From assembly GCA_965199975.1 (NCBI GenBank), contig OZ241340.1, positions 186,001-250,000 on the forward strand: a stretch of 64,000 bases of DNA, in the 5' to 3' direction. The stretch is from JASLDZ01 sp965199975 (GTDB lineage Bacteria > Pseudomonadota > Alphaproteobacteria > Caulobacterales > Caulobacteraceae). Positions 57,204-64,000 of this stretch are shown in pieces. Position 1 is the first letter of the stretch; every line of letters starts with the position of its first letter. The position numbers were made by a program, and so were the translations under genes. The notes under the pieces are model-generated. The model saw only the letters and a list, made by a program, of their open reading frames with translations, had not been told where the DNA came from and searched no databases.

Positions 57204-57398
57204 GAGGTGAGGTCGCACACGCCTCCGGGCGTTCAGCACCACGACGCTACGGCGTCATCAGGCGGCTTCCAGCCACCGTTTCGCTACCCTCGCGCCCTGC
57301 CGAGGGCCCAGCGTAACGCGCTTGCGGCGACCGCTCACGTGCTTAGCGCCGGGACCTCGGCACACGACCGAGGAGGGTAAGATCAGGTCAGGATGCGC

Positions 57399-57644
57399 CT
57401 AGTCGCGGTCCGATCGCCCGTGGACGCCGGCCTTCTCGCGCAACCGGTCGATCTCCTTGGAAGCGTCGGCCTTGGAGAGGTCGTCGCGGAAGGCGTCGGG
57501 TTCGTGCGCCTGTTCGCTCAGCGTCTTGAGATAGCTGGCCTGCGCGCCCGTCATCGGCTCGTCGCCCGTGGTCCAGTCGTCCGGGTCCTTCACGGTATTG
57601 GAGCCTGGATCGGCGTCCAGCTTGGGATTGTGTTCGTCGGCCAT
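57399..57644 (-). CDS. DUF3072 protein
   Basis: An 81-residue acidic protein with the DUF3072 pattern: NPKLDADPGSNTVKDPDDWTTGDEPMTGAQASYLKTLSEQAHEP, then FRDDLSKADASKEIDRLREKAGV. The block EPMTGAQASYLKTLSE is diagnostic. The family is widespread in alphaproteobacteria and actinobacteria; its function is unknown and it has been linked only loosely to stress-type small proteins. The ATG at 57644 has GGAG about 9 nt upstream. It is divergent from the amine-oxidase gene with a 62-bp intergenic region. Confidence 0.85.
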   Translation of the reverse strand: MADEHNPKLDADPGSNTVKDPDDWTTGDEPMTGAQASYLKTLSEQAHEPDAFRDDLSKADASKEIDRLREKAGVHGRSDRD

Positions 57645-57706
57645 GTAGACAGGTCTCCGCTGCGGTAGCTTTCGTTCGCACAATGTTCCAGGGTGGGAAG
57701 CGTTGC

Positions 57707-58945
57707 ATGGCCGATGTCGATGTGGCGATCATCGGCGCGGGCGCCGCCGGCATCGGAGCGGCGCGGCGGTTGGCGCAGGCGGGCGGGCGCATCGTCGTGC
57801 TCGAGGCGCGCGAGCGCGTGGGTGGGCGCGCGCGCACCGTCAACGTTGAAGGCCTGCCGCTCGATCTCGGGTGCGGTTGGTTGCACGACGCGGCGGAGAA
57901 CCGGTGCCGCGAGGTGTTCCAGCACGACCTCGGCCTGCCGATCGATCGCACGCCGCCGCCCTGGGGGCGGCCTGCGCTCACCGCCGGCTTCCCCGCCGAT
58001 GAGCAGCGCGACTTCCGACGCGCCTTCGGAGCCTTCGAGGCGCGCCTCGAGGCGGCGGCGCACCATCCCGGGGATCGCCCGGCCTCGGACCTGCTGGAGC
58101 CGGGCGGCCGGTGGAACCCGCTCTTCGAGGCCTTCTCGAACGCCTACAATGGCGCCGAGCTGGAACGTATCTCGGTCGAGGACTTCGCCCGCTACCGCGC
58201 CGGAAACGGCGACTGGCGCGCGCCCGGCGGATACGGCGCGGCCATCGCGACCGCCGCGCGCGGCTTGCCTATCCGTTATGGCGCGGCGGTAGCCCGGGCG
58301 GAACAGGGTGGCGATGAGGTGCGGTTGGCGCTCGCCGACGGCGCGACGCTCACCGCCGCCCAGGCGATCTGCACCCTGCCCACGAGCCTCCTGGCCGAAG
58401 AGTGGATCGCCTTCGACCCGCCCCTGCACGATCTCGCGCGGGCCGCCGGCTGCGTCCCGCTAGGCTGCGCGGCCAAGGCGTTCCACGCCATCGCGGGCGA
58501 TCCCGACGACCTCGCGCCGCCCGAGAGCCTGCTCTACGGCGCGATCGCCACCGCACGCACCGCCAGCCACCACATCCGCCCTTTCGGCCGATCGTACGTG
58601 GAGAGCTATTTCGGGGGAGCGACCGCCCGCGAGCTTGAGGGCGCCGGACAGGCCGCCATGCTGGACTTCGCGCGCGAACAGATCGCCGATCGGCTGGGCG
58701 CCCGGTGGCGCACGCGGCTGCGCCCGCTCGTCGCCTCGCAGTGGAGCGTCGACCCATGGTCGCGCGGCGCCTACAGCCACGCCCTGCCCGGGCATGCGGC
58801 GGCGCGCGAGGCGCTCGCCGCAGCGCACGGACGGCTGCATTTCGCTGGCGAGGCGGCCTCGCCGCAGTTCTTCTCCACCGCGCACGGCGCCTGGGAGACC
58901 GGCGAGCGGGCGGCCGATGCGGCGCTGGCGGCGCTCGGTCGCTAG
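57707..58945 (+). CDS. FAD-dependent amine oxidase-family protein
   Basis: A 412-residue flavoprotein of the monoamine-oxidase family. It opens with DVAIIGAGAAGIGAARRLAQAGGRIVVLEARERVGGRA, the FAD-binding Rossmann fold plus the GG motif. LDLGCGWLHD and the late FAGEAASPQFFSTAHGAWETGERAADAAL complete the FAD site. The middle is the substrate domain, so the amine or other substrate cannot be named. The ATG at 57707 has GGGAAG upstream. A perfect hairpin after the stop separates it from the convergent cupin gene. Confidence 0.88.
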   Translation: MADVDVAIIGAGAAGIGAARRLAQAGGRIVVLEARERVGGRARTVNVEGLPLDLGCGWLHDAAENRCREVFQHDLGLPIDRTPPPWGRPALTAGFPADEQRDFRRAFGAFEARLEAAAHHPGDRPASDLLEPGGRWNPLFEAFSNAYNGAELERISVEDFARYRAGNGDWRAPGGYGAAIATAARGLPIRYGAAVARAEQGGDEVRLALADGATLTAAQAICTLPTSLLAEEWIAFDPPLHDLARAAGCVPLGCAAKAFHAIAGDPDDLAPPESLLYGAIATARTASHHIRPFGRSYVESYFGGATARELEGAGQAAMLDFAREQIADRLGARWRTRLRPLVASQWSVDPWSRGAYSHALPGHAAAREALAAAHGRLHFAGEAASPQFFSTAHGAWETGERAADAALAALGR

Positions 58946-58980
58946 ACCGGAGCGCGACCGGATCGGACCTTCGCGGATCA

Positions 58981-59013
58981 CCGTTCTCCTCGGCGCGAGG
59001 CCGAGGAGAACGG
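58981..59013. terminator. Bidirectional terminator-like hairpin between convergent genes
   Basis: A perfect 13-bp stem (CCGTTCTCCTCGG at 58981-58993, CCGAGGAGAACGG at 59001-59013) with a 7-nt loop lies between the amine-oxidase stop and the convergent cupin stop. No clear T-run flanks it, but its placement fits termination of both messages. Confidence 0.6.
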
Positions 59014-59060
59014 GACAGGGCTGGCACGACTCCGCCTGATCCGGACAGGATTGGCGGGCG

Positions 59061-59972
59061 TCAGAACGGCAGGAGGTCGCCTGGGCGGGCGCCGTCCAGC
59101 CGGAAGGCCGGCGGGGGGGCGGTGCGTTCGGGGGTGCGGCGCAGGGCCTTGGCCGCGCGGGCGAGGCCGAACTTGGCCAGGGTGGCGGGGCCCGTCCCCT
59201 CCTGGATGGCGGGCGCGCGCCCCGTGCGGCGGCGCAGCACGCCGTTGGCGTAGATCACGTTGGCGCGCAGCAGGGCCGCGCGGGTCATGAATTCGATGGA
59301 GAGGCTCACGTTCAGCATGGGGCCGTTCACCACCCGGTGCGGAGCGTTCTGGCGCCAGGTGATCATATCGCCCGGCTGCATGGCGAACACCTGGGCGTGC
59401 GCATCCCATGCGGGTTCGAAGGCGAACTGCTCGGGCTTGTCTTTGAGCACGATGGCCTCGAGCTCCTGGGGCTCCACGAAAGGCGCCTTGGGCGGATAGA
59501 CGTACAGCGTCTTCTCTCCGCGCAGACCCCACAGCGTCACCAGCGGCACGTCGAGATGGTAGAACACCTGGGCGTTGGCCGAGGAGATCAGGAGGCCCAT
59601 GTCGCGCTTGAAGGTCGCAAGGTCGGGCGCATGGCCCTCCAGGTCGGCGAAGATCTCGGTCAGCAGCGCGGCGTAGTCGGGGATCGCCTCGTCCACCCGG
59701 CGCAGGTTGAGCCAGATACGCCCGGCATGGGCGGCCTCCAGCAGCTGCGAGCCGGTGAGGCCCTGCGCCGCGCCGCGCCGCCATGAGCGCCAGTCCACCG
59801 GGTCCTCGCCCATGGTGAAGACGCCCAGGCGATCGCGCGGATAGAGGTCGAGCACGCGCTCCAGGCCCGCATCGTCGAACATCGAGCGGGTGTGCAGGTC
59901 GTGGCGCAGCGCCAACTCGTCACGCCCGAAGCGGCGCGCCTTGTCGTCGGTCCAGTCGGTGATGACGCTCAT
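59061..59972 (-). CDS. Cupin/JmjC-like domain protein paired with an acetyltransferase
   Basis: A 303-residue protein. The N-terminal part (MSVITDWTDDKARRFGRDELALRHDLHTRSMFDD) is followed by WRSWRRGAAQGLTGSQLLEAAHAGRIWLNL and a cupin fold (FYHLDVPLVTLWGLRGEKTLYVYPP, AQVFAMQPGDMITWRQNAPHRVVNG). The spaced His residues (FYHLD, PHRVV) could bind metal as in JmjC-type oxygenases. The C-terminus is Arg/Ala/Pro-rich. The ATG at 59972 overlaps the stop of the acetyltransferase gene by 4 bp (ATGA). The product is not characterised; a hydroxylase or regulatory function acting with the neighbouring acetyltransferase is inferred. Confidence 0.8.
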   Translation of the reverse strand: MSVITDWTDDKARRFGRDELALRHDLHTRSMFDDAGLERVLDLYPRDRLGVFTMGEDPVDWRSWRRGAAQGLTGSQLLEAAHAGRIWLNLRRVDEAIPDYAALLTEIFADLEGHAPDLATFKRDMGLLISSANAQVFYHLDVPLVTLWGLRGEKTLYVYPPKAPFVEPQELEAIVLKDKPEQFAFEPAWDAHAQVFAMQPGDMITWRQNAPHRVVNGPMLNVSLSIEFMTRAALLRANVIYANGVLRRRTGRAPAIQEGTGPATLAKFGLARAAKALRRTPERTAPPPAFRLDGARPGDLLPF

Positions 59973-61114
59973 CGGTGGGCTCCCGGATCGCTGGCGGCGC
60001 GGCGCGCGAGGCGAGGGGCGTCGAACACGGCGCGCGCCACGCCGTGCACCCGGTCGGCCAGGGTGATGTCCACCTCGGCGATGTGGTCGAGACGGCTGCG
60101 CAGCTTCTGCACCAGCTGCAGGCGGGGTGCGTGCGCCGCGCCTGGCTCCAGCCGCACGTCGGCGACGCCGCAGGCCACCGGTTCGGCATGGTCGGCGAAC
60201 ACCGTCTTGTAGTCGTCGGAGCCGGCGCTGAGCTCGTAACGCGCGACGCCCAGCGGCGCGCGCACCAGGCGCGACATGAAGATCAGCCCCGGCGAATAGG
60301 CGCGAAGCTCGGGATCGAAGGCCGCAAGCCAGGGATGGAACACCGCGCCGGAGCGCACGCCGAAGTGCGCCGCGATCAGCCGCCCGCCAGCCCGCAGGGT
60401 GAGGAGCTGGCCGCGCAGATCGGGTGTGTCGAGCGCGAAGGCGGCGTCGATGAACGCGCGGCTCCACACAGGGTGCAGCACGTCGTGCGCGCCGGTGCGC
60501 GCGAACTGGTCGCGCTTCCAGCCGACGAGCTGGTCGAAAGCGTCGCGCTCGGGCTCCACGGCGAATACGAGGGGGCCGAGCTCGCGCTCCAGCTTGTGCT
60601 CGAGCCGGCGGATGTTCTTGAAGCGCTTGGGACTGCCAGCGCGCAACCGCTCCCACGCGGCCTCGCCCCCCGCTGGATCGGCGGTCAGGAGGTGCGACGG
60701 GACGGTCTCGGAGGTCGCGCCGGCGAAGACGCCGTGCGGATCCACGAGCTGGGAGAAGCGGAAGCTGCGCAGGCCCGCCGCCGCCAGCGCCTCACGCCAG
60801 GGCGTCGGGCGCCCTGGCCAGGTGAGCAGGGCGTGGAAGTCCGACCACGGGGCGCCGACGGGACGGGCCACGCCGCCGGGGCGCAGGTGGTGCGCCAGCA
60901 CGCCCACCGTCTCGCCGTCCTGGACGTAGACCGCCACGCGCACGTCGTCGCGCACCTGGCCGACGAGGGCGGCGAAGTCGGGGCCGAGCAGGGGGCTGGC
61001 GAATGCGGGGGTGGCGGCCGCCATGGCGCGCCAGGCGCCCACGTCGGCCGGCGCGACCTCGGCGGCCCGCGTGACGCGGGCCTGTAGCGGGCTGGGACGG
61101 TCGGTGCGGGTCAC
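59969..61114 (-). CDS. GNAT acetyltransferase, FemAB/CelD (BcsL) type
   Basis: A 381-residue GNAT-fold protein of the CelD/FemAB-like group. Characteristic segments are PAFASPLLGPDFAALVGQVRDDVRVAV at the N-terminus, FSQLVDPHGVFAG, PKRFKNIRRLEHKLERELGPL and the C-terminal DQLVGWKRDQFARTGAHDVLHPVWSRAF, GGRLIAAHFGVRSGAVFHPWLAAFDPELRAYSPGLIFM. Relatives acylate cell-surface polysaccharides (cellulose-related CelD, peptidoglycan FemAB), but the acceptor is unknown. The GTG at 61114 is used because GGAG lies about 9 nt before it. It precedes the cupin gene in a two-gene operon. Confidence 0.83.
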   Translation of the reverse strand: MTRTDRPSPLQARVTRAAEVAPADVGAWRAMAAATPAFASPLLGPDFAALVGQVRDDVRVAVYVQDGETVGVLAHHLRPGGVARPVGAPWSDFHALLTWPGRPTPWREALAAAGLRSFRFSQLVDPHGVFAGATSETVPSHLLTADPAGGEAAWERLRAGSPKRFKNIRRLEHKLERELGPLVFAVEPERDAFDQLVGWKRDQFARTGAHDVLHPVWSRAFIDAAFALDTPDLRGQLLTLRAGGRLIAAHFGVRSGAVFHPWLAAFDPELRAYSPGLIFMSRLVRAPLGVARYELSAGSDDYKTVFADHAEPVACGVADVRLEPGAAHAPRLQLVQKLRSRLDHIAEVDITLADRVHGVARAVFDAPRLARRAASDPGAHR

Positions 61115-61244
61115 GGGCGGGCTCCGCAAGGCGCGCGCCACATCACGGCGCCCGCCGCTGAAACACCGGCGCAACACGGAGATGGTTGGAGGCGCTGACC
61201 CATACGCTTAGAGGTACGGCCTTCCTAAAGGCCCGGACGACGTC

Positions 61245-62513
61245 ATGCGCTTCATCGCCGCCGCCCCGGTCCTGGCGGCCGCCGTCTTCGCCATCGCCGC
61301 CTGCCACAAGGCGGCCGAGCCGCCGCCGCCGCCGATGGTCACCGTCTCCCATCCGCTGCAGCGCGACGTGGTGGACTGGGACGACTTCGTCGGCCACTTC
61401 GAGGCGGTGGACAGCGTGGAGGTGCGCCCGCGCGTCTCCGGCTACCTGCAATCCATCGGCTTCCGCGACGGCGACATGGTGCGTAAGGGCCAGGTGCTGT
61501 TCATCGTCGACCCGCGCCCCTACCAGGCCGCACTCGACCAGGCCCGCGGGCAGGAGGCGCGCGCCCAAGCCACGCTGGCCGACGCCAAAGTCGAGCTCGA
61601 CCGGGCGCAGCGGCTCTACGCCGCCCACGCCACCAGCCAACAGGACCTGCAGACGCGCCAGGCCACGCTGGGTACGGCGCAGGCCGACGTGATCGCCGCC
61701 AACGCCACGGTGCGCACCGCCGCGCTCAACCTGGGCTTCACGCGCGTGACCGCGCCGCTGAGCGGGCGCGCGTCGGACCGCAAGGTGGCGCCCGGGAACT
61801 TGGTGACCGCCGATACGACGGTCCTCACCTCCGTCGTCTCGGTCGATCCGATCCGCTTCATCTTCACGGGCTCCGAAGCCGCCTACCTCAAGTACCAGCG
61901 CGCCAACCTGGCGGGCACGCGGACCTCCTCGCGCAGCGCCGCAAATCCGGTGGAGATCCGCATCGAGGGCGCGTCCGGCTACACGGTCAAGGGGCGGATG
62001 GACTTCGTCGACAACCAGCTAGACCCCACCTCCGGCACGATCCGCGGGCGCGCGGTGGCCTCCAATCCGAACGGCCTGCTCTCGCCGGGGCTGTTCGGCC
62101 ACATGCGGCTCCTGGGATCCGGCCCGTACGCCGCCCTGCTGATCCCCGACGCCGCGGTGCAGGCCGACCAGTCGCGCCAGGTGGTCGACGTGGTGGGCGC
62201 CGACGGCGAGGTGGCCTCGCGCGTGGTGGAGACCGGCCAACTGGTCGATGGCCTGCGGGTGATCTCCAAGGGCCTCAAACCCGAGGACCTCGTGATCATC
62301 GACGGCCTGGGCGCGGCCAAGGCCGGGACCAAGGTGCGCACGCAGGAGGGGAAGATCACCGCCCCTGACCCCGGCGCCTCGCCCGAAACGCCGCCCCCTG
62401 GCGCCGGGCCGCGGCCCGACGCCGAGACGCTGACGCACGATCCCGCGCTCGGCCACGTGACACACGAGGGCGCGCCTGAGGTGACGGCGCCGGTTCCGAC
62501 GCCGGCGCGATGA
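61245..62513 (+). CDS. RND efflux periplasmic adaptor (membrane fusion protein), lipoprotein
   Basis: A 422-residue adaptor of the HlyD/AcrA family. The lipoprotein signal MRFIAAAPVLAAAVFAIAAC has its lipidated Cys at position 20. The lipoyl-type part has VEVRPRVSGYLQSIGFRDGDMVRKGQVLFIVDPRPYQAALDQA, the coiled coil ARAQATLADAKVELDRAQRL and AHATSQQDLQTRQATLGTAQADV, then the barrel LGFTRVTAPLSGRASDRKVAPGNLVTA and a membrane-proximal end. A Pro/Ala-rich tail of about 50 residues (after residue 375) is unusual. It bridges the RND pump to an outer-membrane channel. Its stop overlaps the pump start by 4 bp (ATGA). Confidence 0.94.
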   Translation: MRFIAAAPVLAAAVFAIAACHKAAEPPPPPMVTVSHPLQRDVVDWDDFVGHFEAVDSVEVRPRVSGYLQSIGFRDGDMVRKGQVLFIVDPRPYQAALDQARGQEARAQATLADAKVELDRAQRLYAAHATSQQDLQTRQATLGTAQADVIAANATVRTAALNLGFTRVTAPLSGRASDRKVAPGNLVTADTTVLTSVVSVDPIRFIFTGSEAAYLKYQRANLAGTRTSSRSAANPVEIRIEGASGYTVKGRMDFVDNQLDPTSGTIRGRAVASNPNGLLSPGLFGHMRLLGSGPYAALLIPDAAVQADQSRQVVDVVGADGEVASRVVETGQLVDGLRVISKGLKPEDLVIIDGLGAAKAGTKVRTQEGKITAPDPGASPETPPPGAGPRPDAETLTHDPALGHVTHEGAPEVTAPVPTPAR

Positions 62514-64000
62514 GGTTCTCGCACTTCTTCATCGACCGGCCGGTGTTCGCCTGGGTCATCGCCATCCTCATCGTGCTGATGGGGGCGCTGGCCTATCCGA
62601 CGCTGCCGGTGGCCCAGTACCCGCAGATCGTGCCGCCCACCGTCACCGTCTCCGCCCAGTACCCAGGCGCCAGCGCCCAGACCCTGGAGGAACAGGTCGC
62701 CGAGCCGCTGGAGGAGCAGATCAACGGCGTCGAGGACATGCTCTACATGAGCGCCTCGTCCACCGGCGACGGGCACATGACGCTGACGATCACCTTCGCG
62801 ATCGGCACCGACCTCAACGCCGCGACCGTGCTGGTGCAGAACCGCATCCAGACCGCCTTGCCGCAGCTGCCCGACCAGGTGCAGGCGTTGGGGCTGACCG
62901 TACGCAAGGCCTCGCCCGACCTCTTGCTGGTCGTGCACATGTTCTCGCCGGACGGCTCGCTCGACCAGCAGTACGTGGCCAACTACGCCACCCTGCGCGT
63001 GCTCGACCCTCTGCTCAGGGTGGCGGGCGTCGGCGACATCACCATCCGCGGCGCGCGCGACTACGCCATGCGCATCTGGATCGACCCCAACAAGGCCGCC
63101 GCGCGCGGGCTCATCGCCGACGACATCGTCACCTCGCTGCGCGCCCATAACCTGGACGTGGCGGCCGGCACGCTGGGCGCCCCGCCCTTCGCGCCGGGCG
63201 CGCCGCCCGCCTTCCAGTACTCGGTGCAGGCCGTGGGGCGGCTTCTCACCAAGCAGCAGTTCGAGGATATCATCCTCAAGACCGACGCGCAGAACCGCAT
63301 CACCAAGGTGTCGGACGTGGCGCGCGTCGAGCTGGGCGCGGCTGACTACACGGTGAACTCCTACCTCTCCAAGAACACCGCGGTGACCATCCCCATCCAG
63401 CAGCAACCGGGCTCCAATGCGATCGAGACGGCCAAGCTGGTCAAGGCCAAGATGGTCGAGCTGAAAAAGGATTTCCCGGCCGGGCTGAACTACGCCATCG
63501 TCTACAATCCCACCGACTACGTGCAGGCCTCGGTGGACGAGGTGGAGAAGACGCTGTTCATCGCCCTGGTGCTGGTGGCCATCGTGGTGCTGGTGTTCCT
63601 GCAGAGCTGGCGCAGCACCATCATCCCGCTGGTGGCCATCCCCGTCTCCCTGATCGGCACGCTGGCGGTGATGAAGGCGTTCGGCTTCTCGCTGAACAAC
63701 CTTTCGCTGTTCGGCCTGGTGCTGGCCATCGGCATCGTCGTCGACGACGCCATCGTGGTGGTGGAGAACGTCGAGCGGAACATGAGCCAGGGCCTCGGGC
63801 CCCAGGAGGCCGCCCACCGCACCATGGACGAGGTGGGCGGCGCGCTGATCGCCATAGCGCTGGTGCTGACCGCGGTGTTCGTGCCCTCGGCCTTCATCCC
63901 CGGCATTTCGGGCCAGTTCTACAAGCAGTTCGCTCTGACCATCGCCACGGCGACGCTGATCTCGCTGCTCGTCTCGCTGACGCTGTCGCCGGCGATGGCC
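62510..64000 (+). CDS. RND multidrug efflux permease, HAE-1 type (3' end beyond window)
   Basis: The first 497 codons of an RND transporter. It begins MRFSHFFIDRPVFAWVIAIL, the standard HAE-1 opening (helix 1). The first periplasmic porter loop has PQIVPPTVTVSAQYPGASAQ and LEEQINGVEDMLYMSASSTGDG. At the edge, VDDAIVVVENVERNMSQGLGPQEAAHRTM and the helices VFVPSAFIPGISGQFYKQF are characteristic. The pump exports drugs or other hydrophobic compounds with the adaptor and an outer-membrane factor, driven by protons. No regulator is seen upstream. Confidence 0.95.
   Translation, partial: MRFSHFFIDRPVFAWVIAILIVLMGALAYPTLPVAQYPQIVPPTVTVSAQYPGASAQTLEEQVAEPLEEQINGVEDMLYMSASSTGDGHMTLTITFAIGTDLNAATVLVQNRIQTALPQLPDQVQALGLTVRKASPDLLLVVHMFSPDGSLDQQYVANYATLRVLDPLLRVAGVGDITIRGARDYAMRIWIDPNKAAARGLIADDIVTSLRAHNLDVAAGTLGAPPFAPGAPPAFQYSVQAVGRLLTKQQFEDIILKTDAQNRITKVSDVARVELGAADYTVNSYLSKNTAVTIPIQQQPGSNAIETAKLVKAKMVELKKDFPAGLNYAIVYNPTDYVQASVDEVEKTLFIALVLVAIVVLVFLQSWRSTIIPLVAIPVSLIGTLAVMKAFGFSLNNLSLFGLVLAIGIVVDDAIVVVENVERNMSQGLGPQEAAHRTMDEVGGALIAIALVLTAVFVPSAFIPGISGQFYKQFALTIATATLISLLVSLTLSPAMA

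Noticed and set aside
57204..57398. Possible small gene after the M3 peptidase
   Set aside because: No frame with start, ribosome-binding site and protein-like composition; only a 6-bp hairpin at 57355-57373.
61979..63817. Long minus-strand open frame under the RND adaptor and pump
   Set aside because: It is antisense to two recognisable efflux genes and has a His/Gln/Arg-rich shadow composition; the true pump gene runs off the window and lacks a stop inside it.

Overview
The window is high-GC DNA (about 70% by eye) from an alphaproteobacterium, most likely Caulobacterales or a close relative. Supporting signs are the MidA-PgeF pair, the cysG-DUF2849-cysI-DUF934-cysH-fpr sulfite operon, a GTTC-N7-GTTC SOS box, a TTAA-N7-TTAG CtrA-like site, an Hpt protein and a sigma-54 response regulator resembling ShpA and TacA, and an ETF:ubiquinone oxidoreductase. 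It is mainly chromosomal housekeeping DNA. I see no prophage, integrase, transposase or CRISPR array. The main mobile-looking item is a DUF559 gene bounded by 49-bp inverted repeats, sitting between glyQ and glyS.

Layout. 1-3.6 kb (+): 3' part of a MidA methyltransferase gene, pgeF, and an SLC13-type permease. 3.7-16.4 kb (-): electron-transfer flavoprotein oxidoreductase, a TPR lipoprotein, ispE, a fasciclin protein, glyQ, DUF559, glyS, ppdK and two small membrane proteins. 16.5-19.5 kb (+): a degenerate uracil-DNA-glycosylase-like protein, a lytic transglycosylase and a radical SAM protein with an SOS box. 19.9-28.1 kb (-): Nudix, S1/P1 nuclease, FAD monooxygenase and the assimilatory sulfate/sulfite operon, with a divergent LysR regulator. 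29.1-32.3 kb (-): three Tad-pilus-type pseudopilin/vWA genes of unusually low GC, and an Hpt protein. 32.4-36.5 kb (+): YidB-like protein, tRNA-Lys(CUU), a GH97 glycosidase and two small secreted proteins. 36.5-40.2 kb (-): TonB receptor, CDF exporter and Zur, a probable zinc operon with a Zur-like operator. 40.3-52.7 kb (+): a very compact glycogen operon glgP-glgB-glgC-glgA-pgm-glgX-glk followed by a Nudix gene. 52.6-61.1 kb: FAD oxidoreductase, sigma-54 activator, M3 peptidase, DUF3072, amine oxidase, and a cupin-acetyltransferase pair. 61.2-64 kb (+): RND adaptor and the 5' part of an RND pump.

How the genes work together. The glycogen operon covers synthesis (GlgC, GlgA, GlgB), breakdown (GlgP, GlgX) and the link to glucose phosphates (Pgm, Glk). 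Most of its junctions are 4-bp ATGA/GTGA overlaps, so translation is probably coupled. The sulfur operon supplies siroheme synthesis, APS reductase, sulfite reductase and a likely electron donor. TonB receptor, CDF transporter and Zur form a metal-homeostasis unit. The Hpt protein and the sigma-54 regulator have no kinase nearby and may belong to one dispersed phosphorelay.

Starts were chosen by family length, start/stop overlaps and visible ribosome-binding sites. Functional statements rest on recognising motifs by eye; no database search was run.
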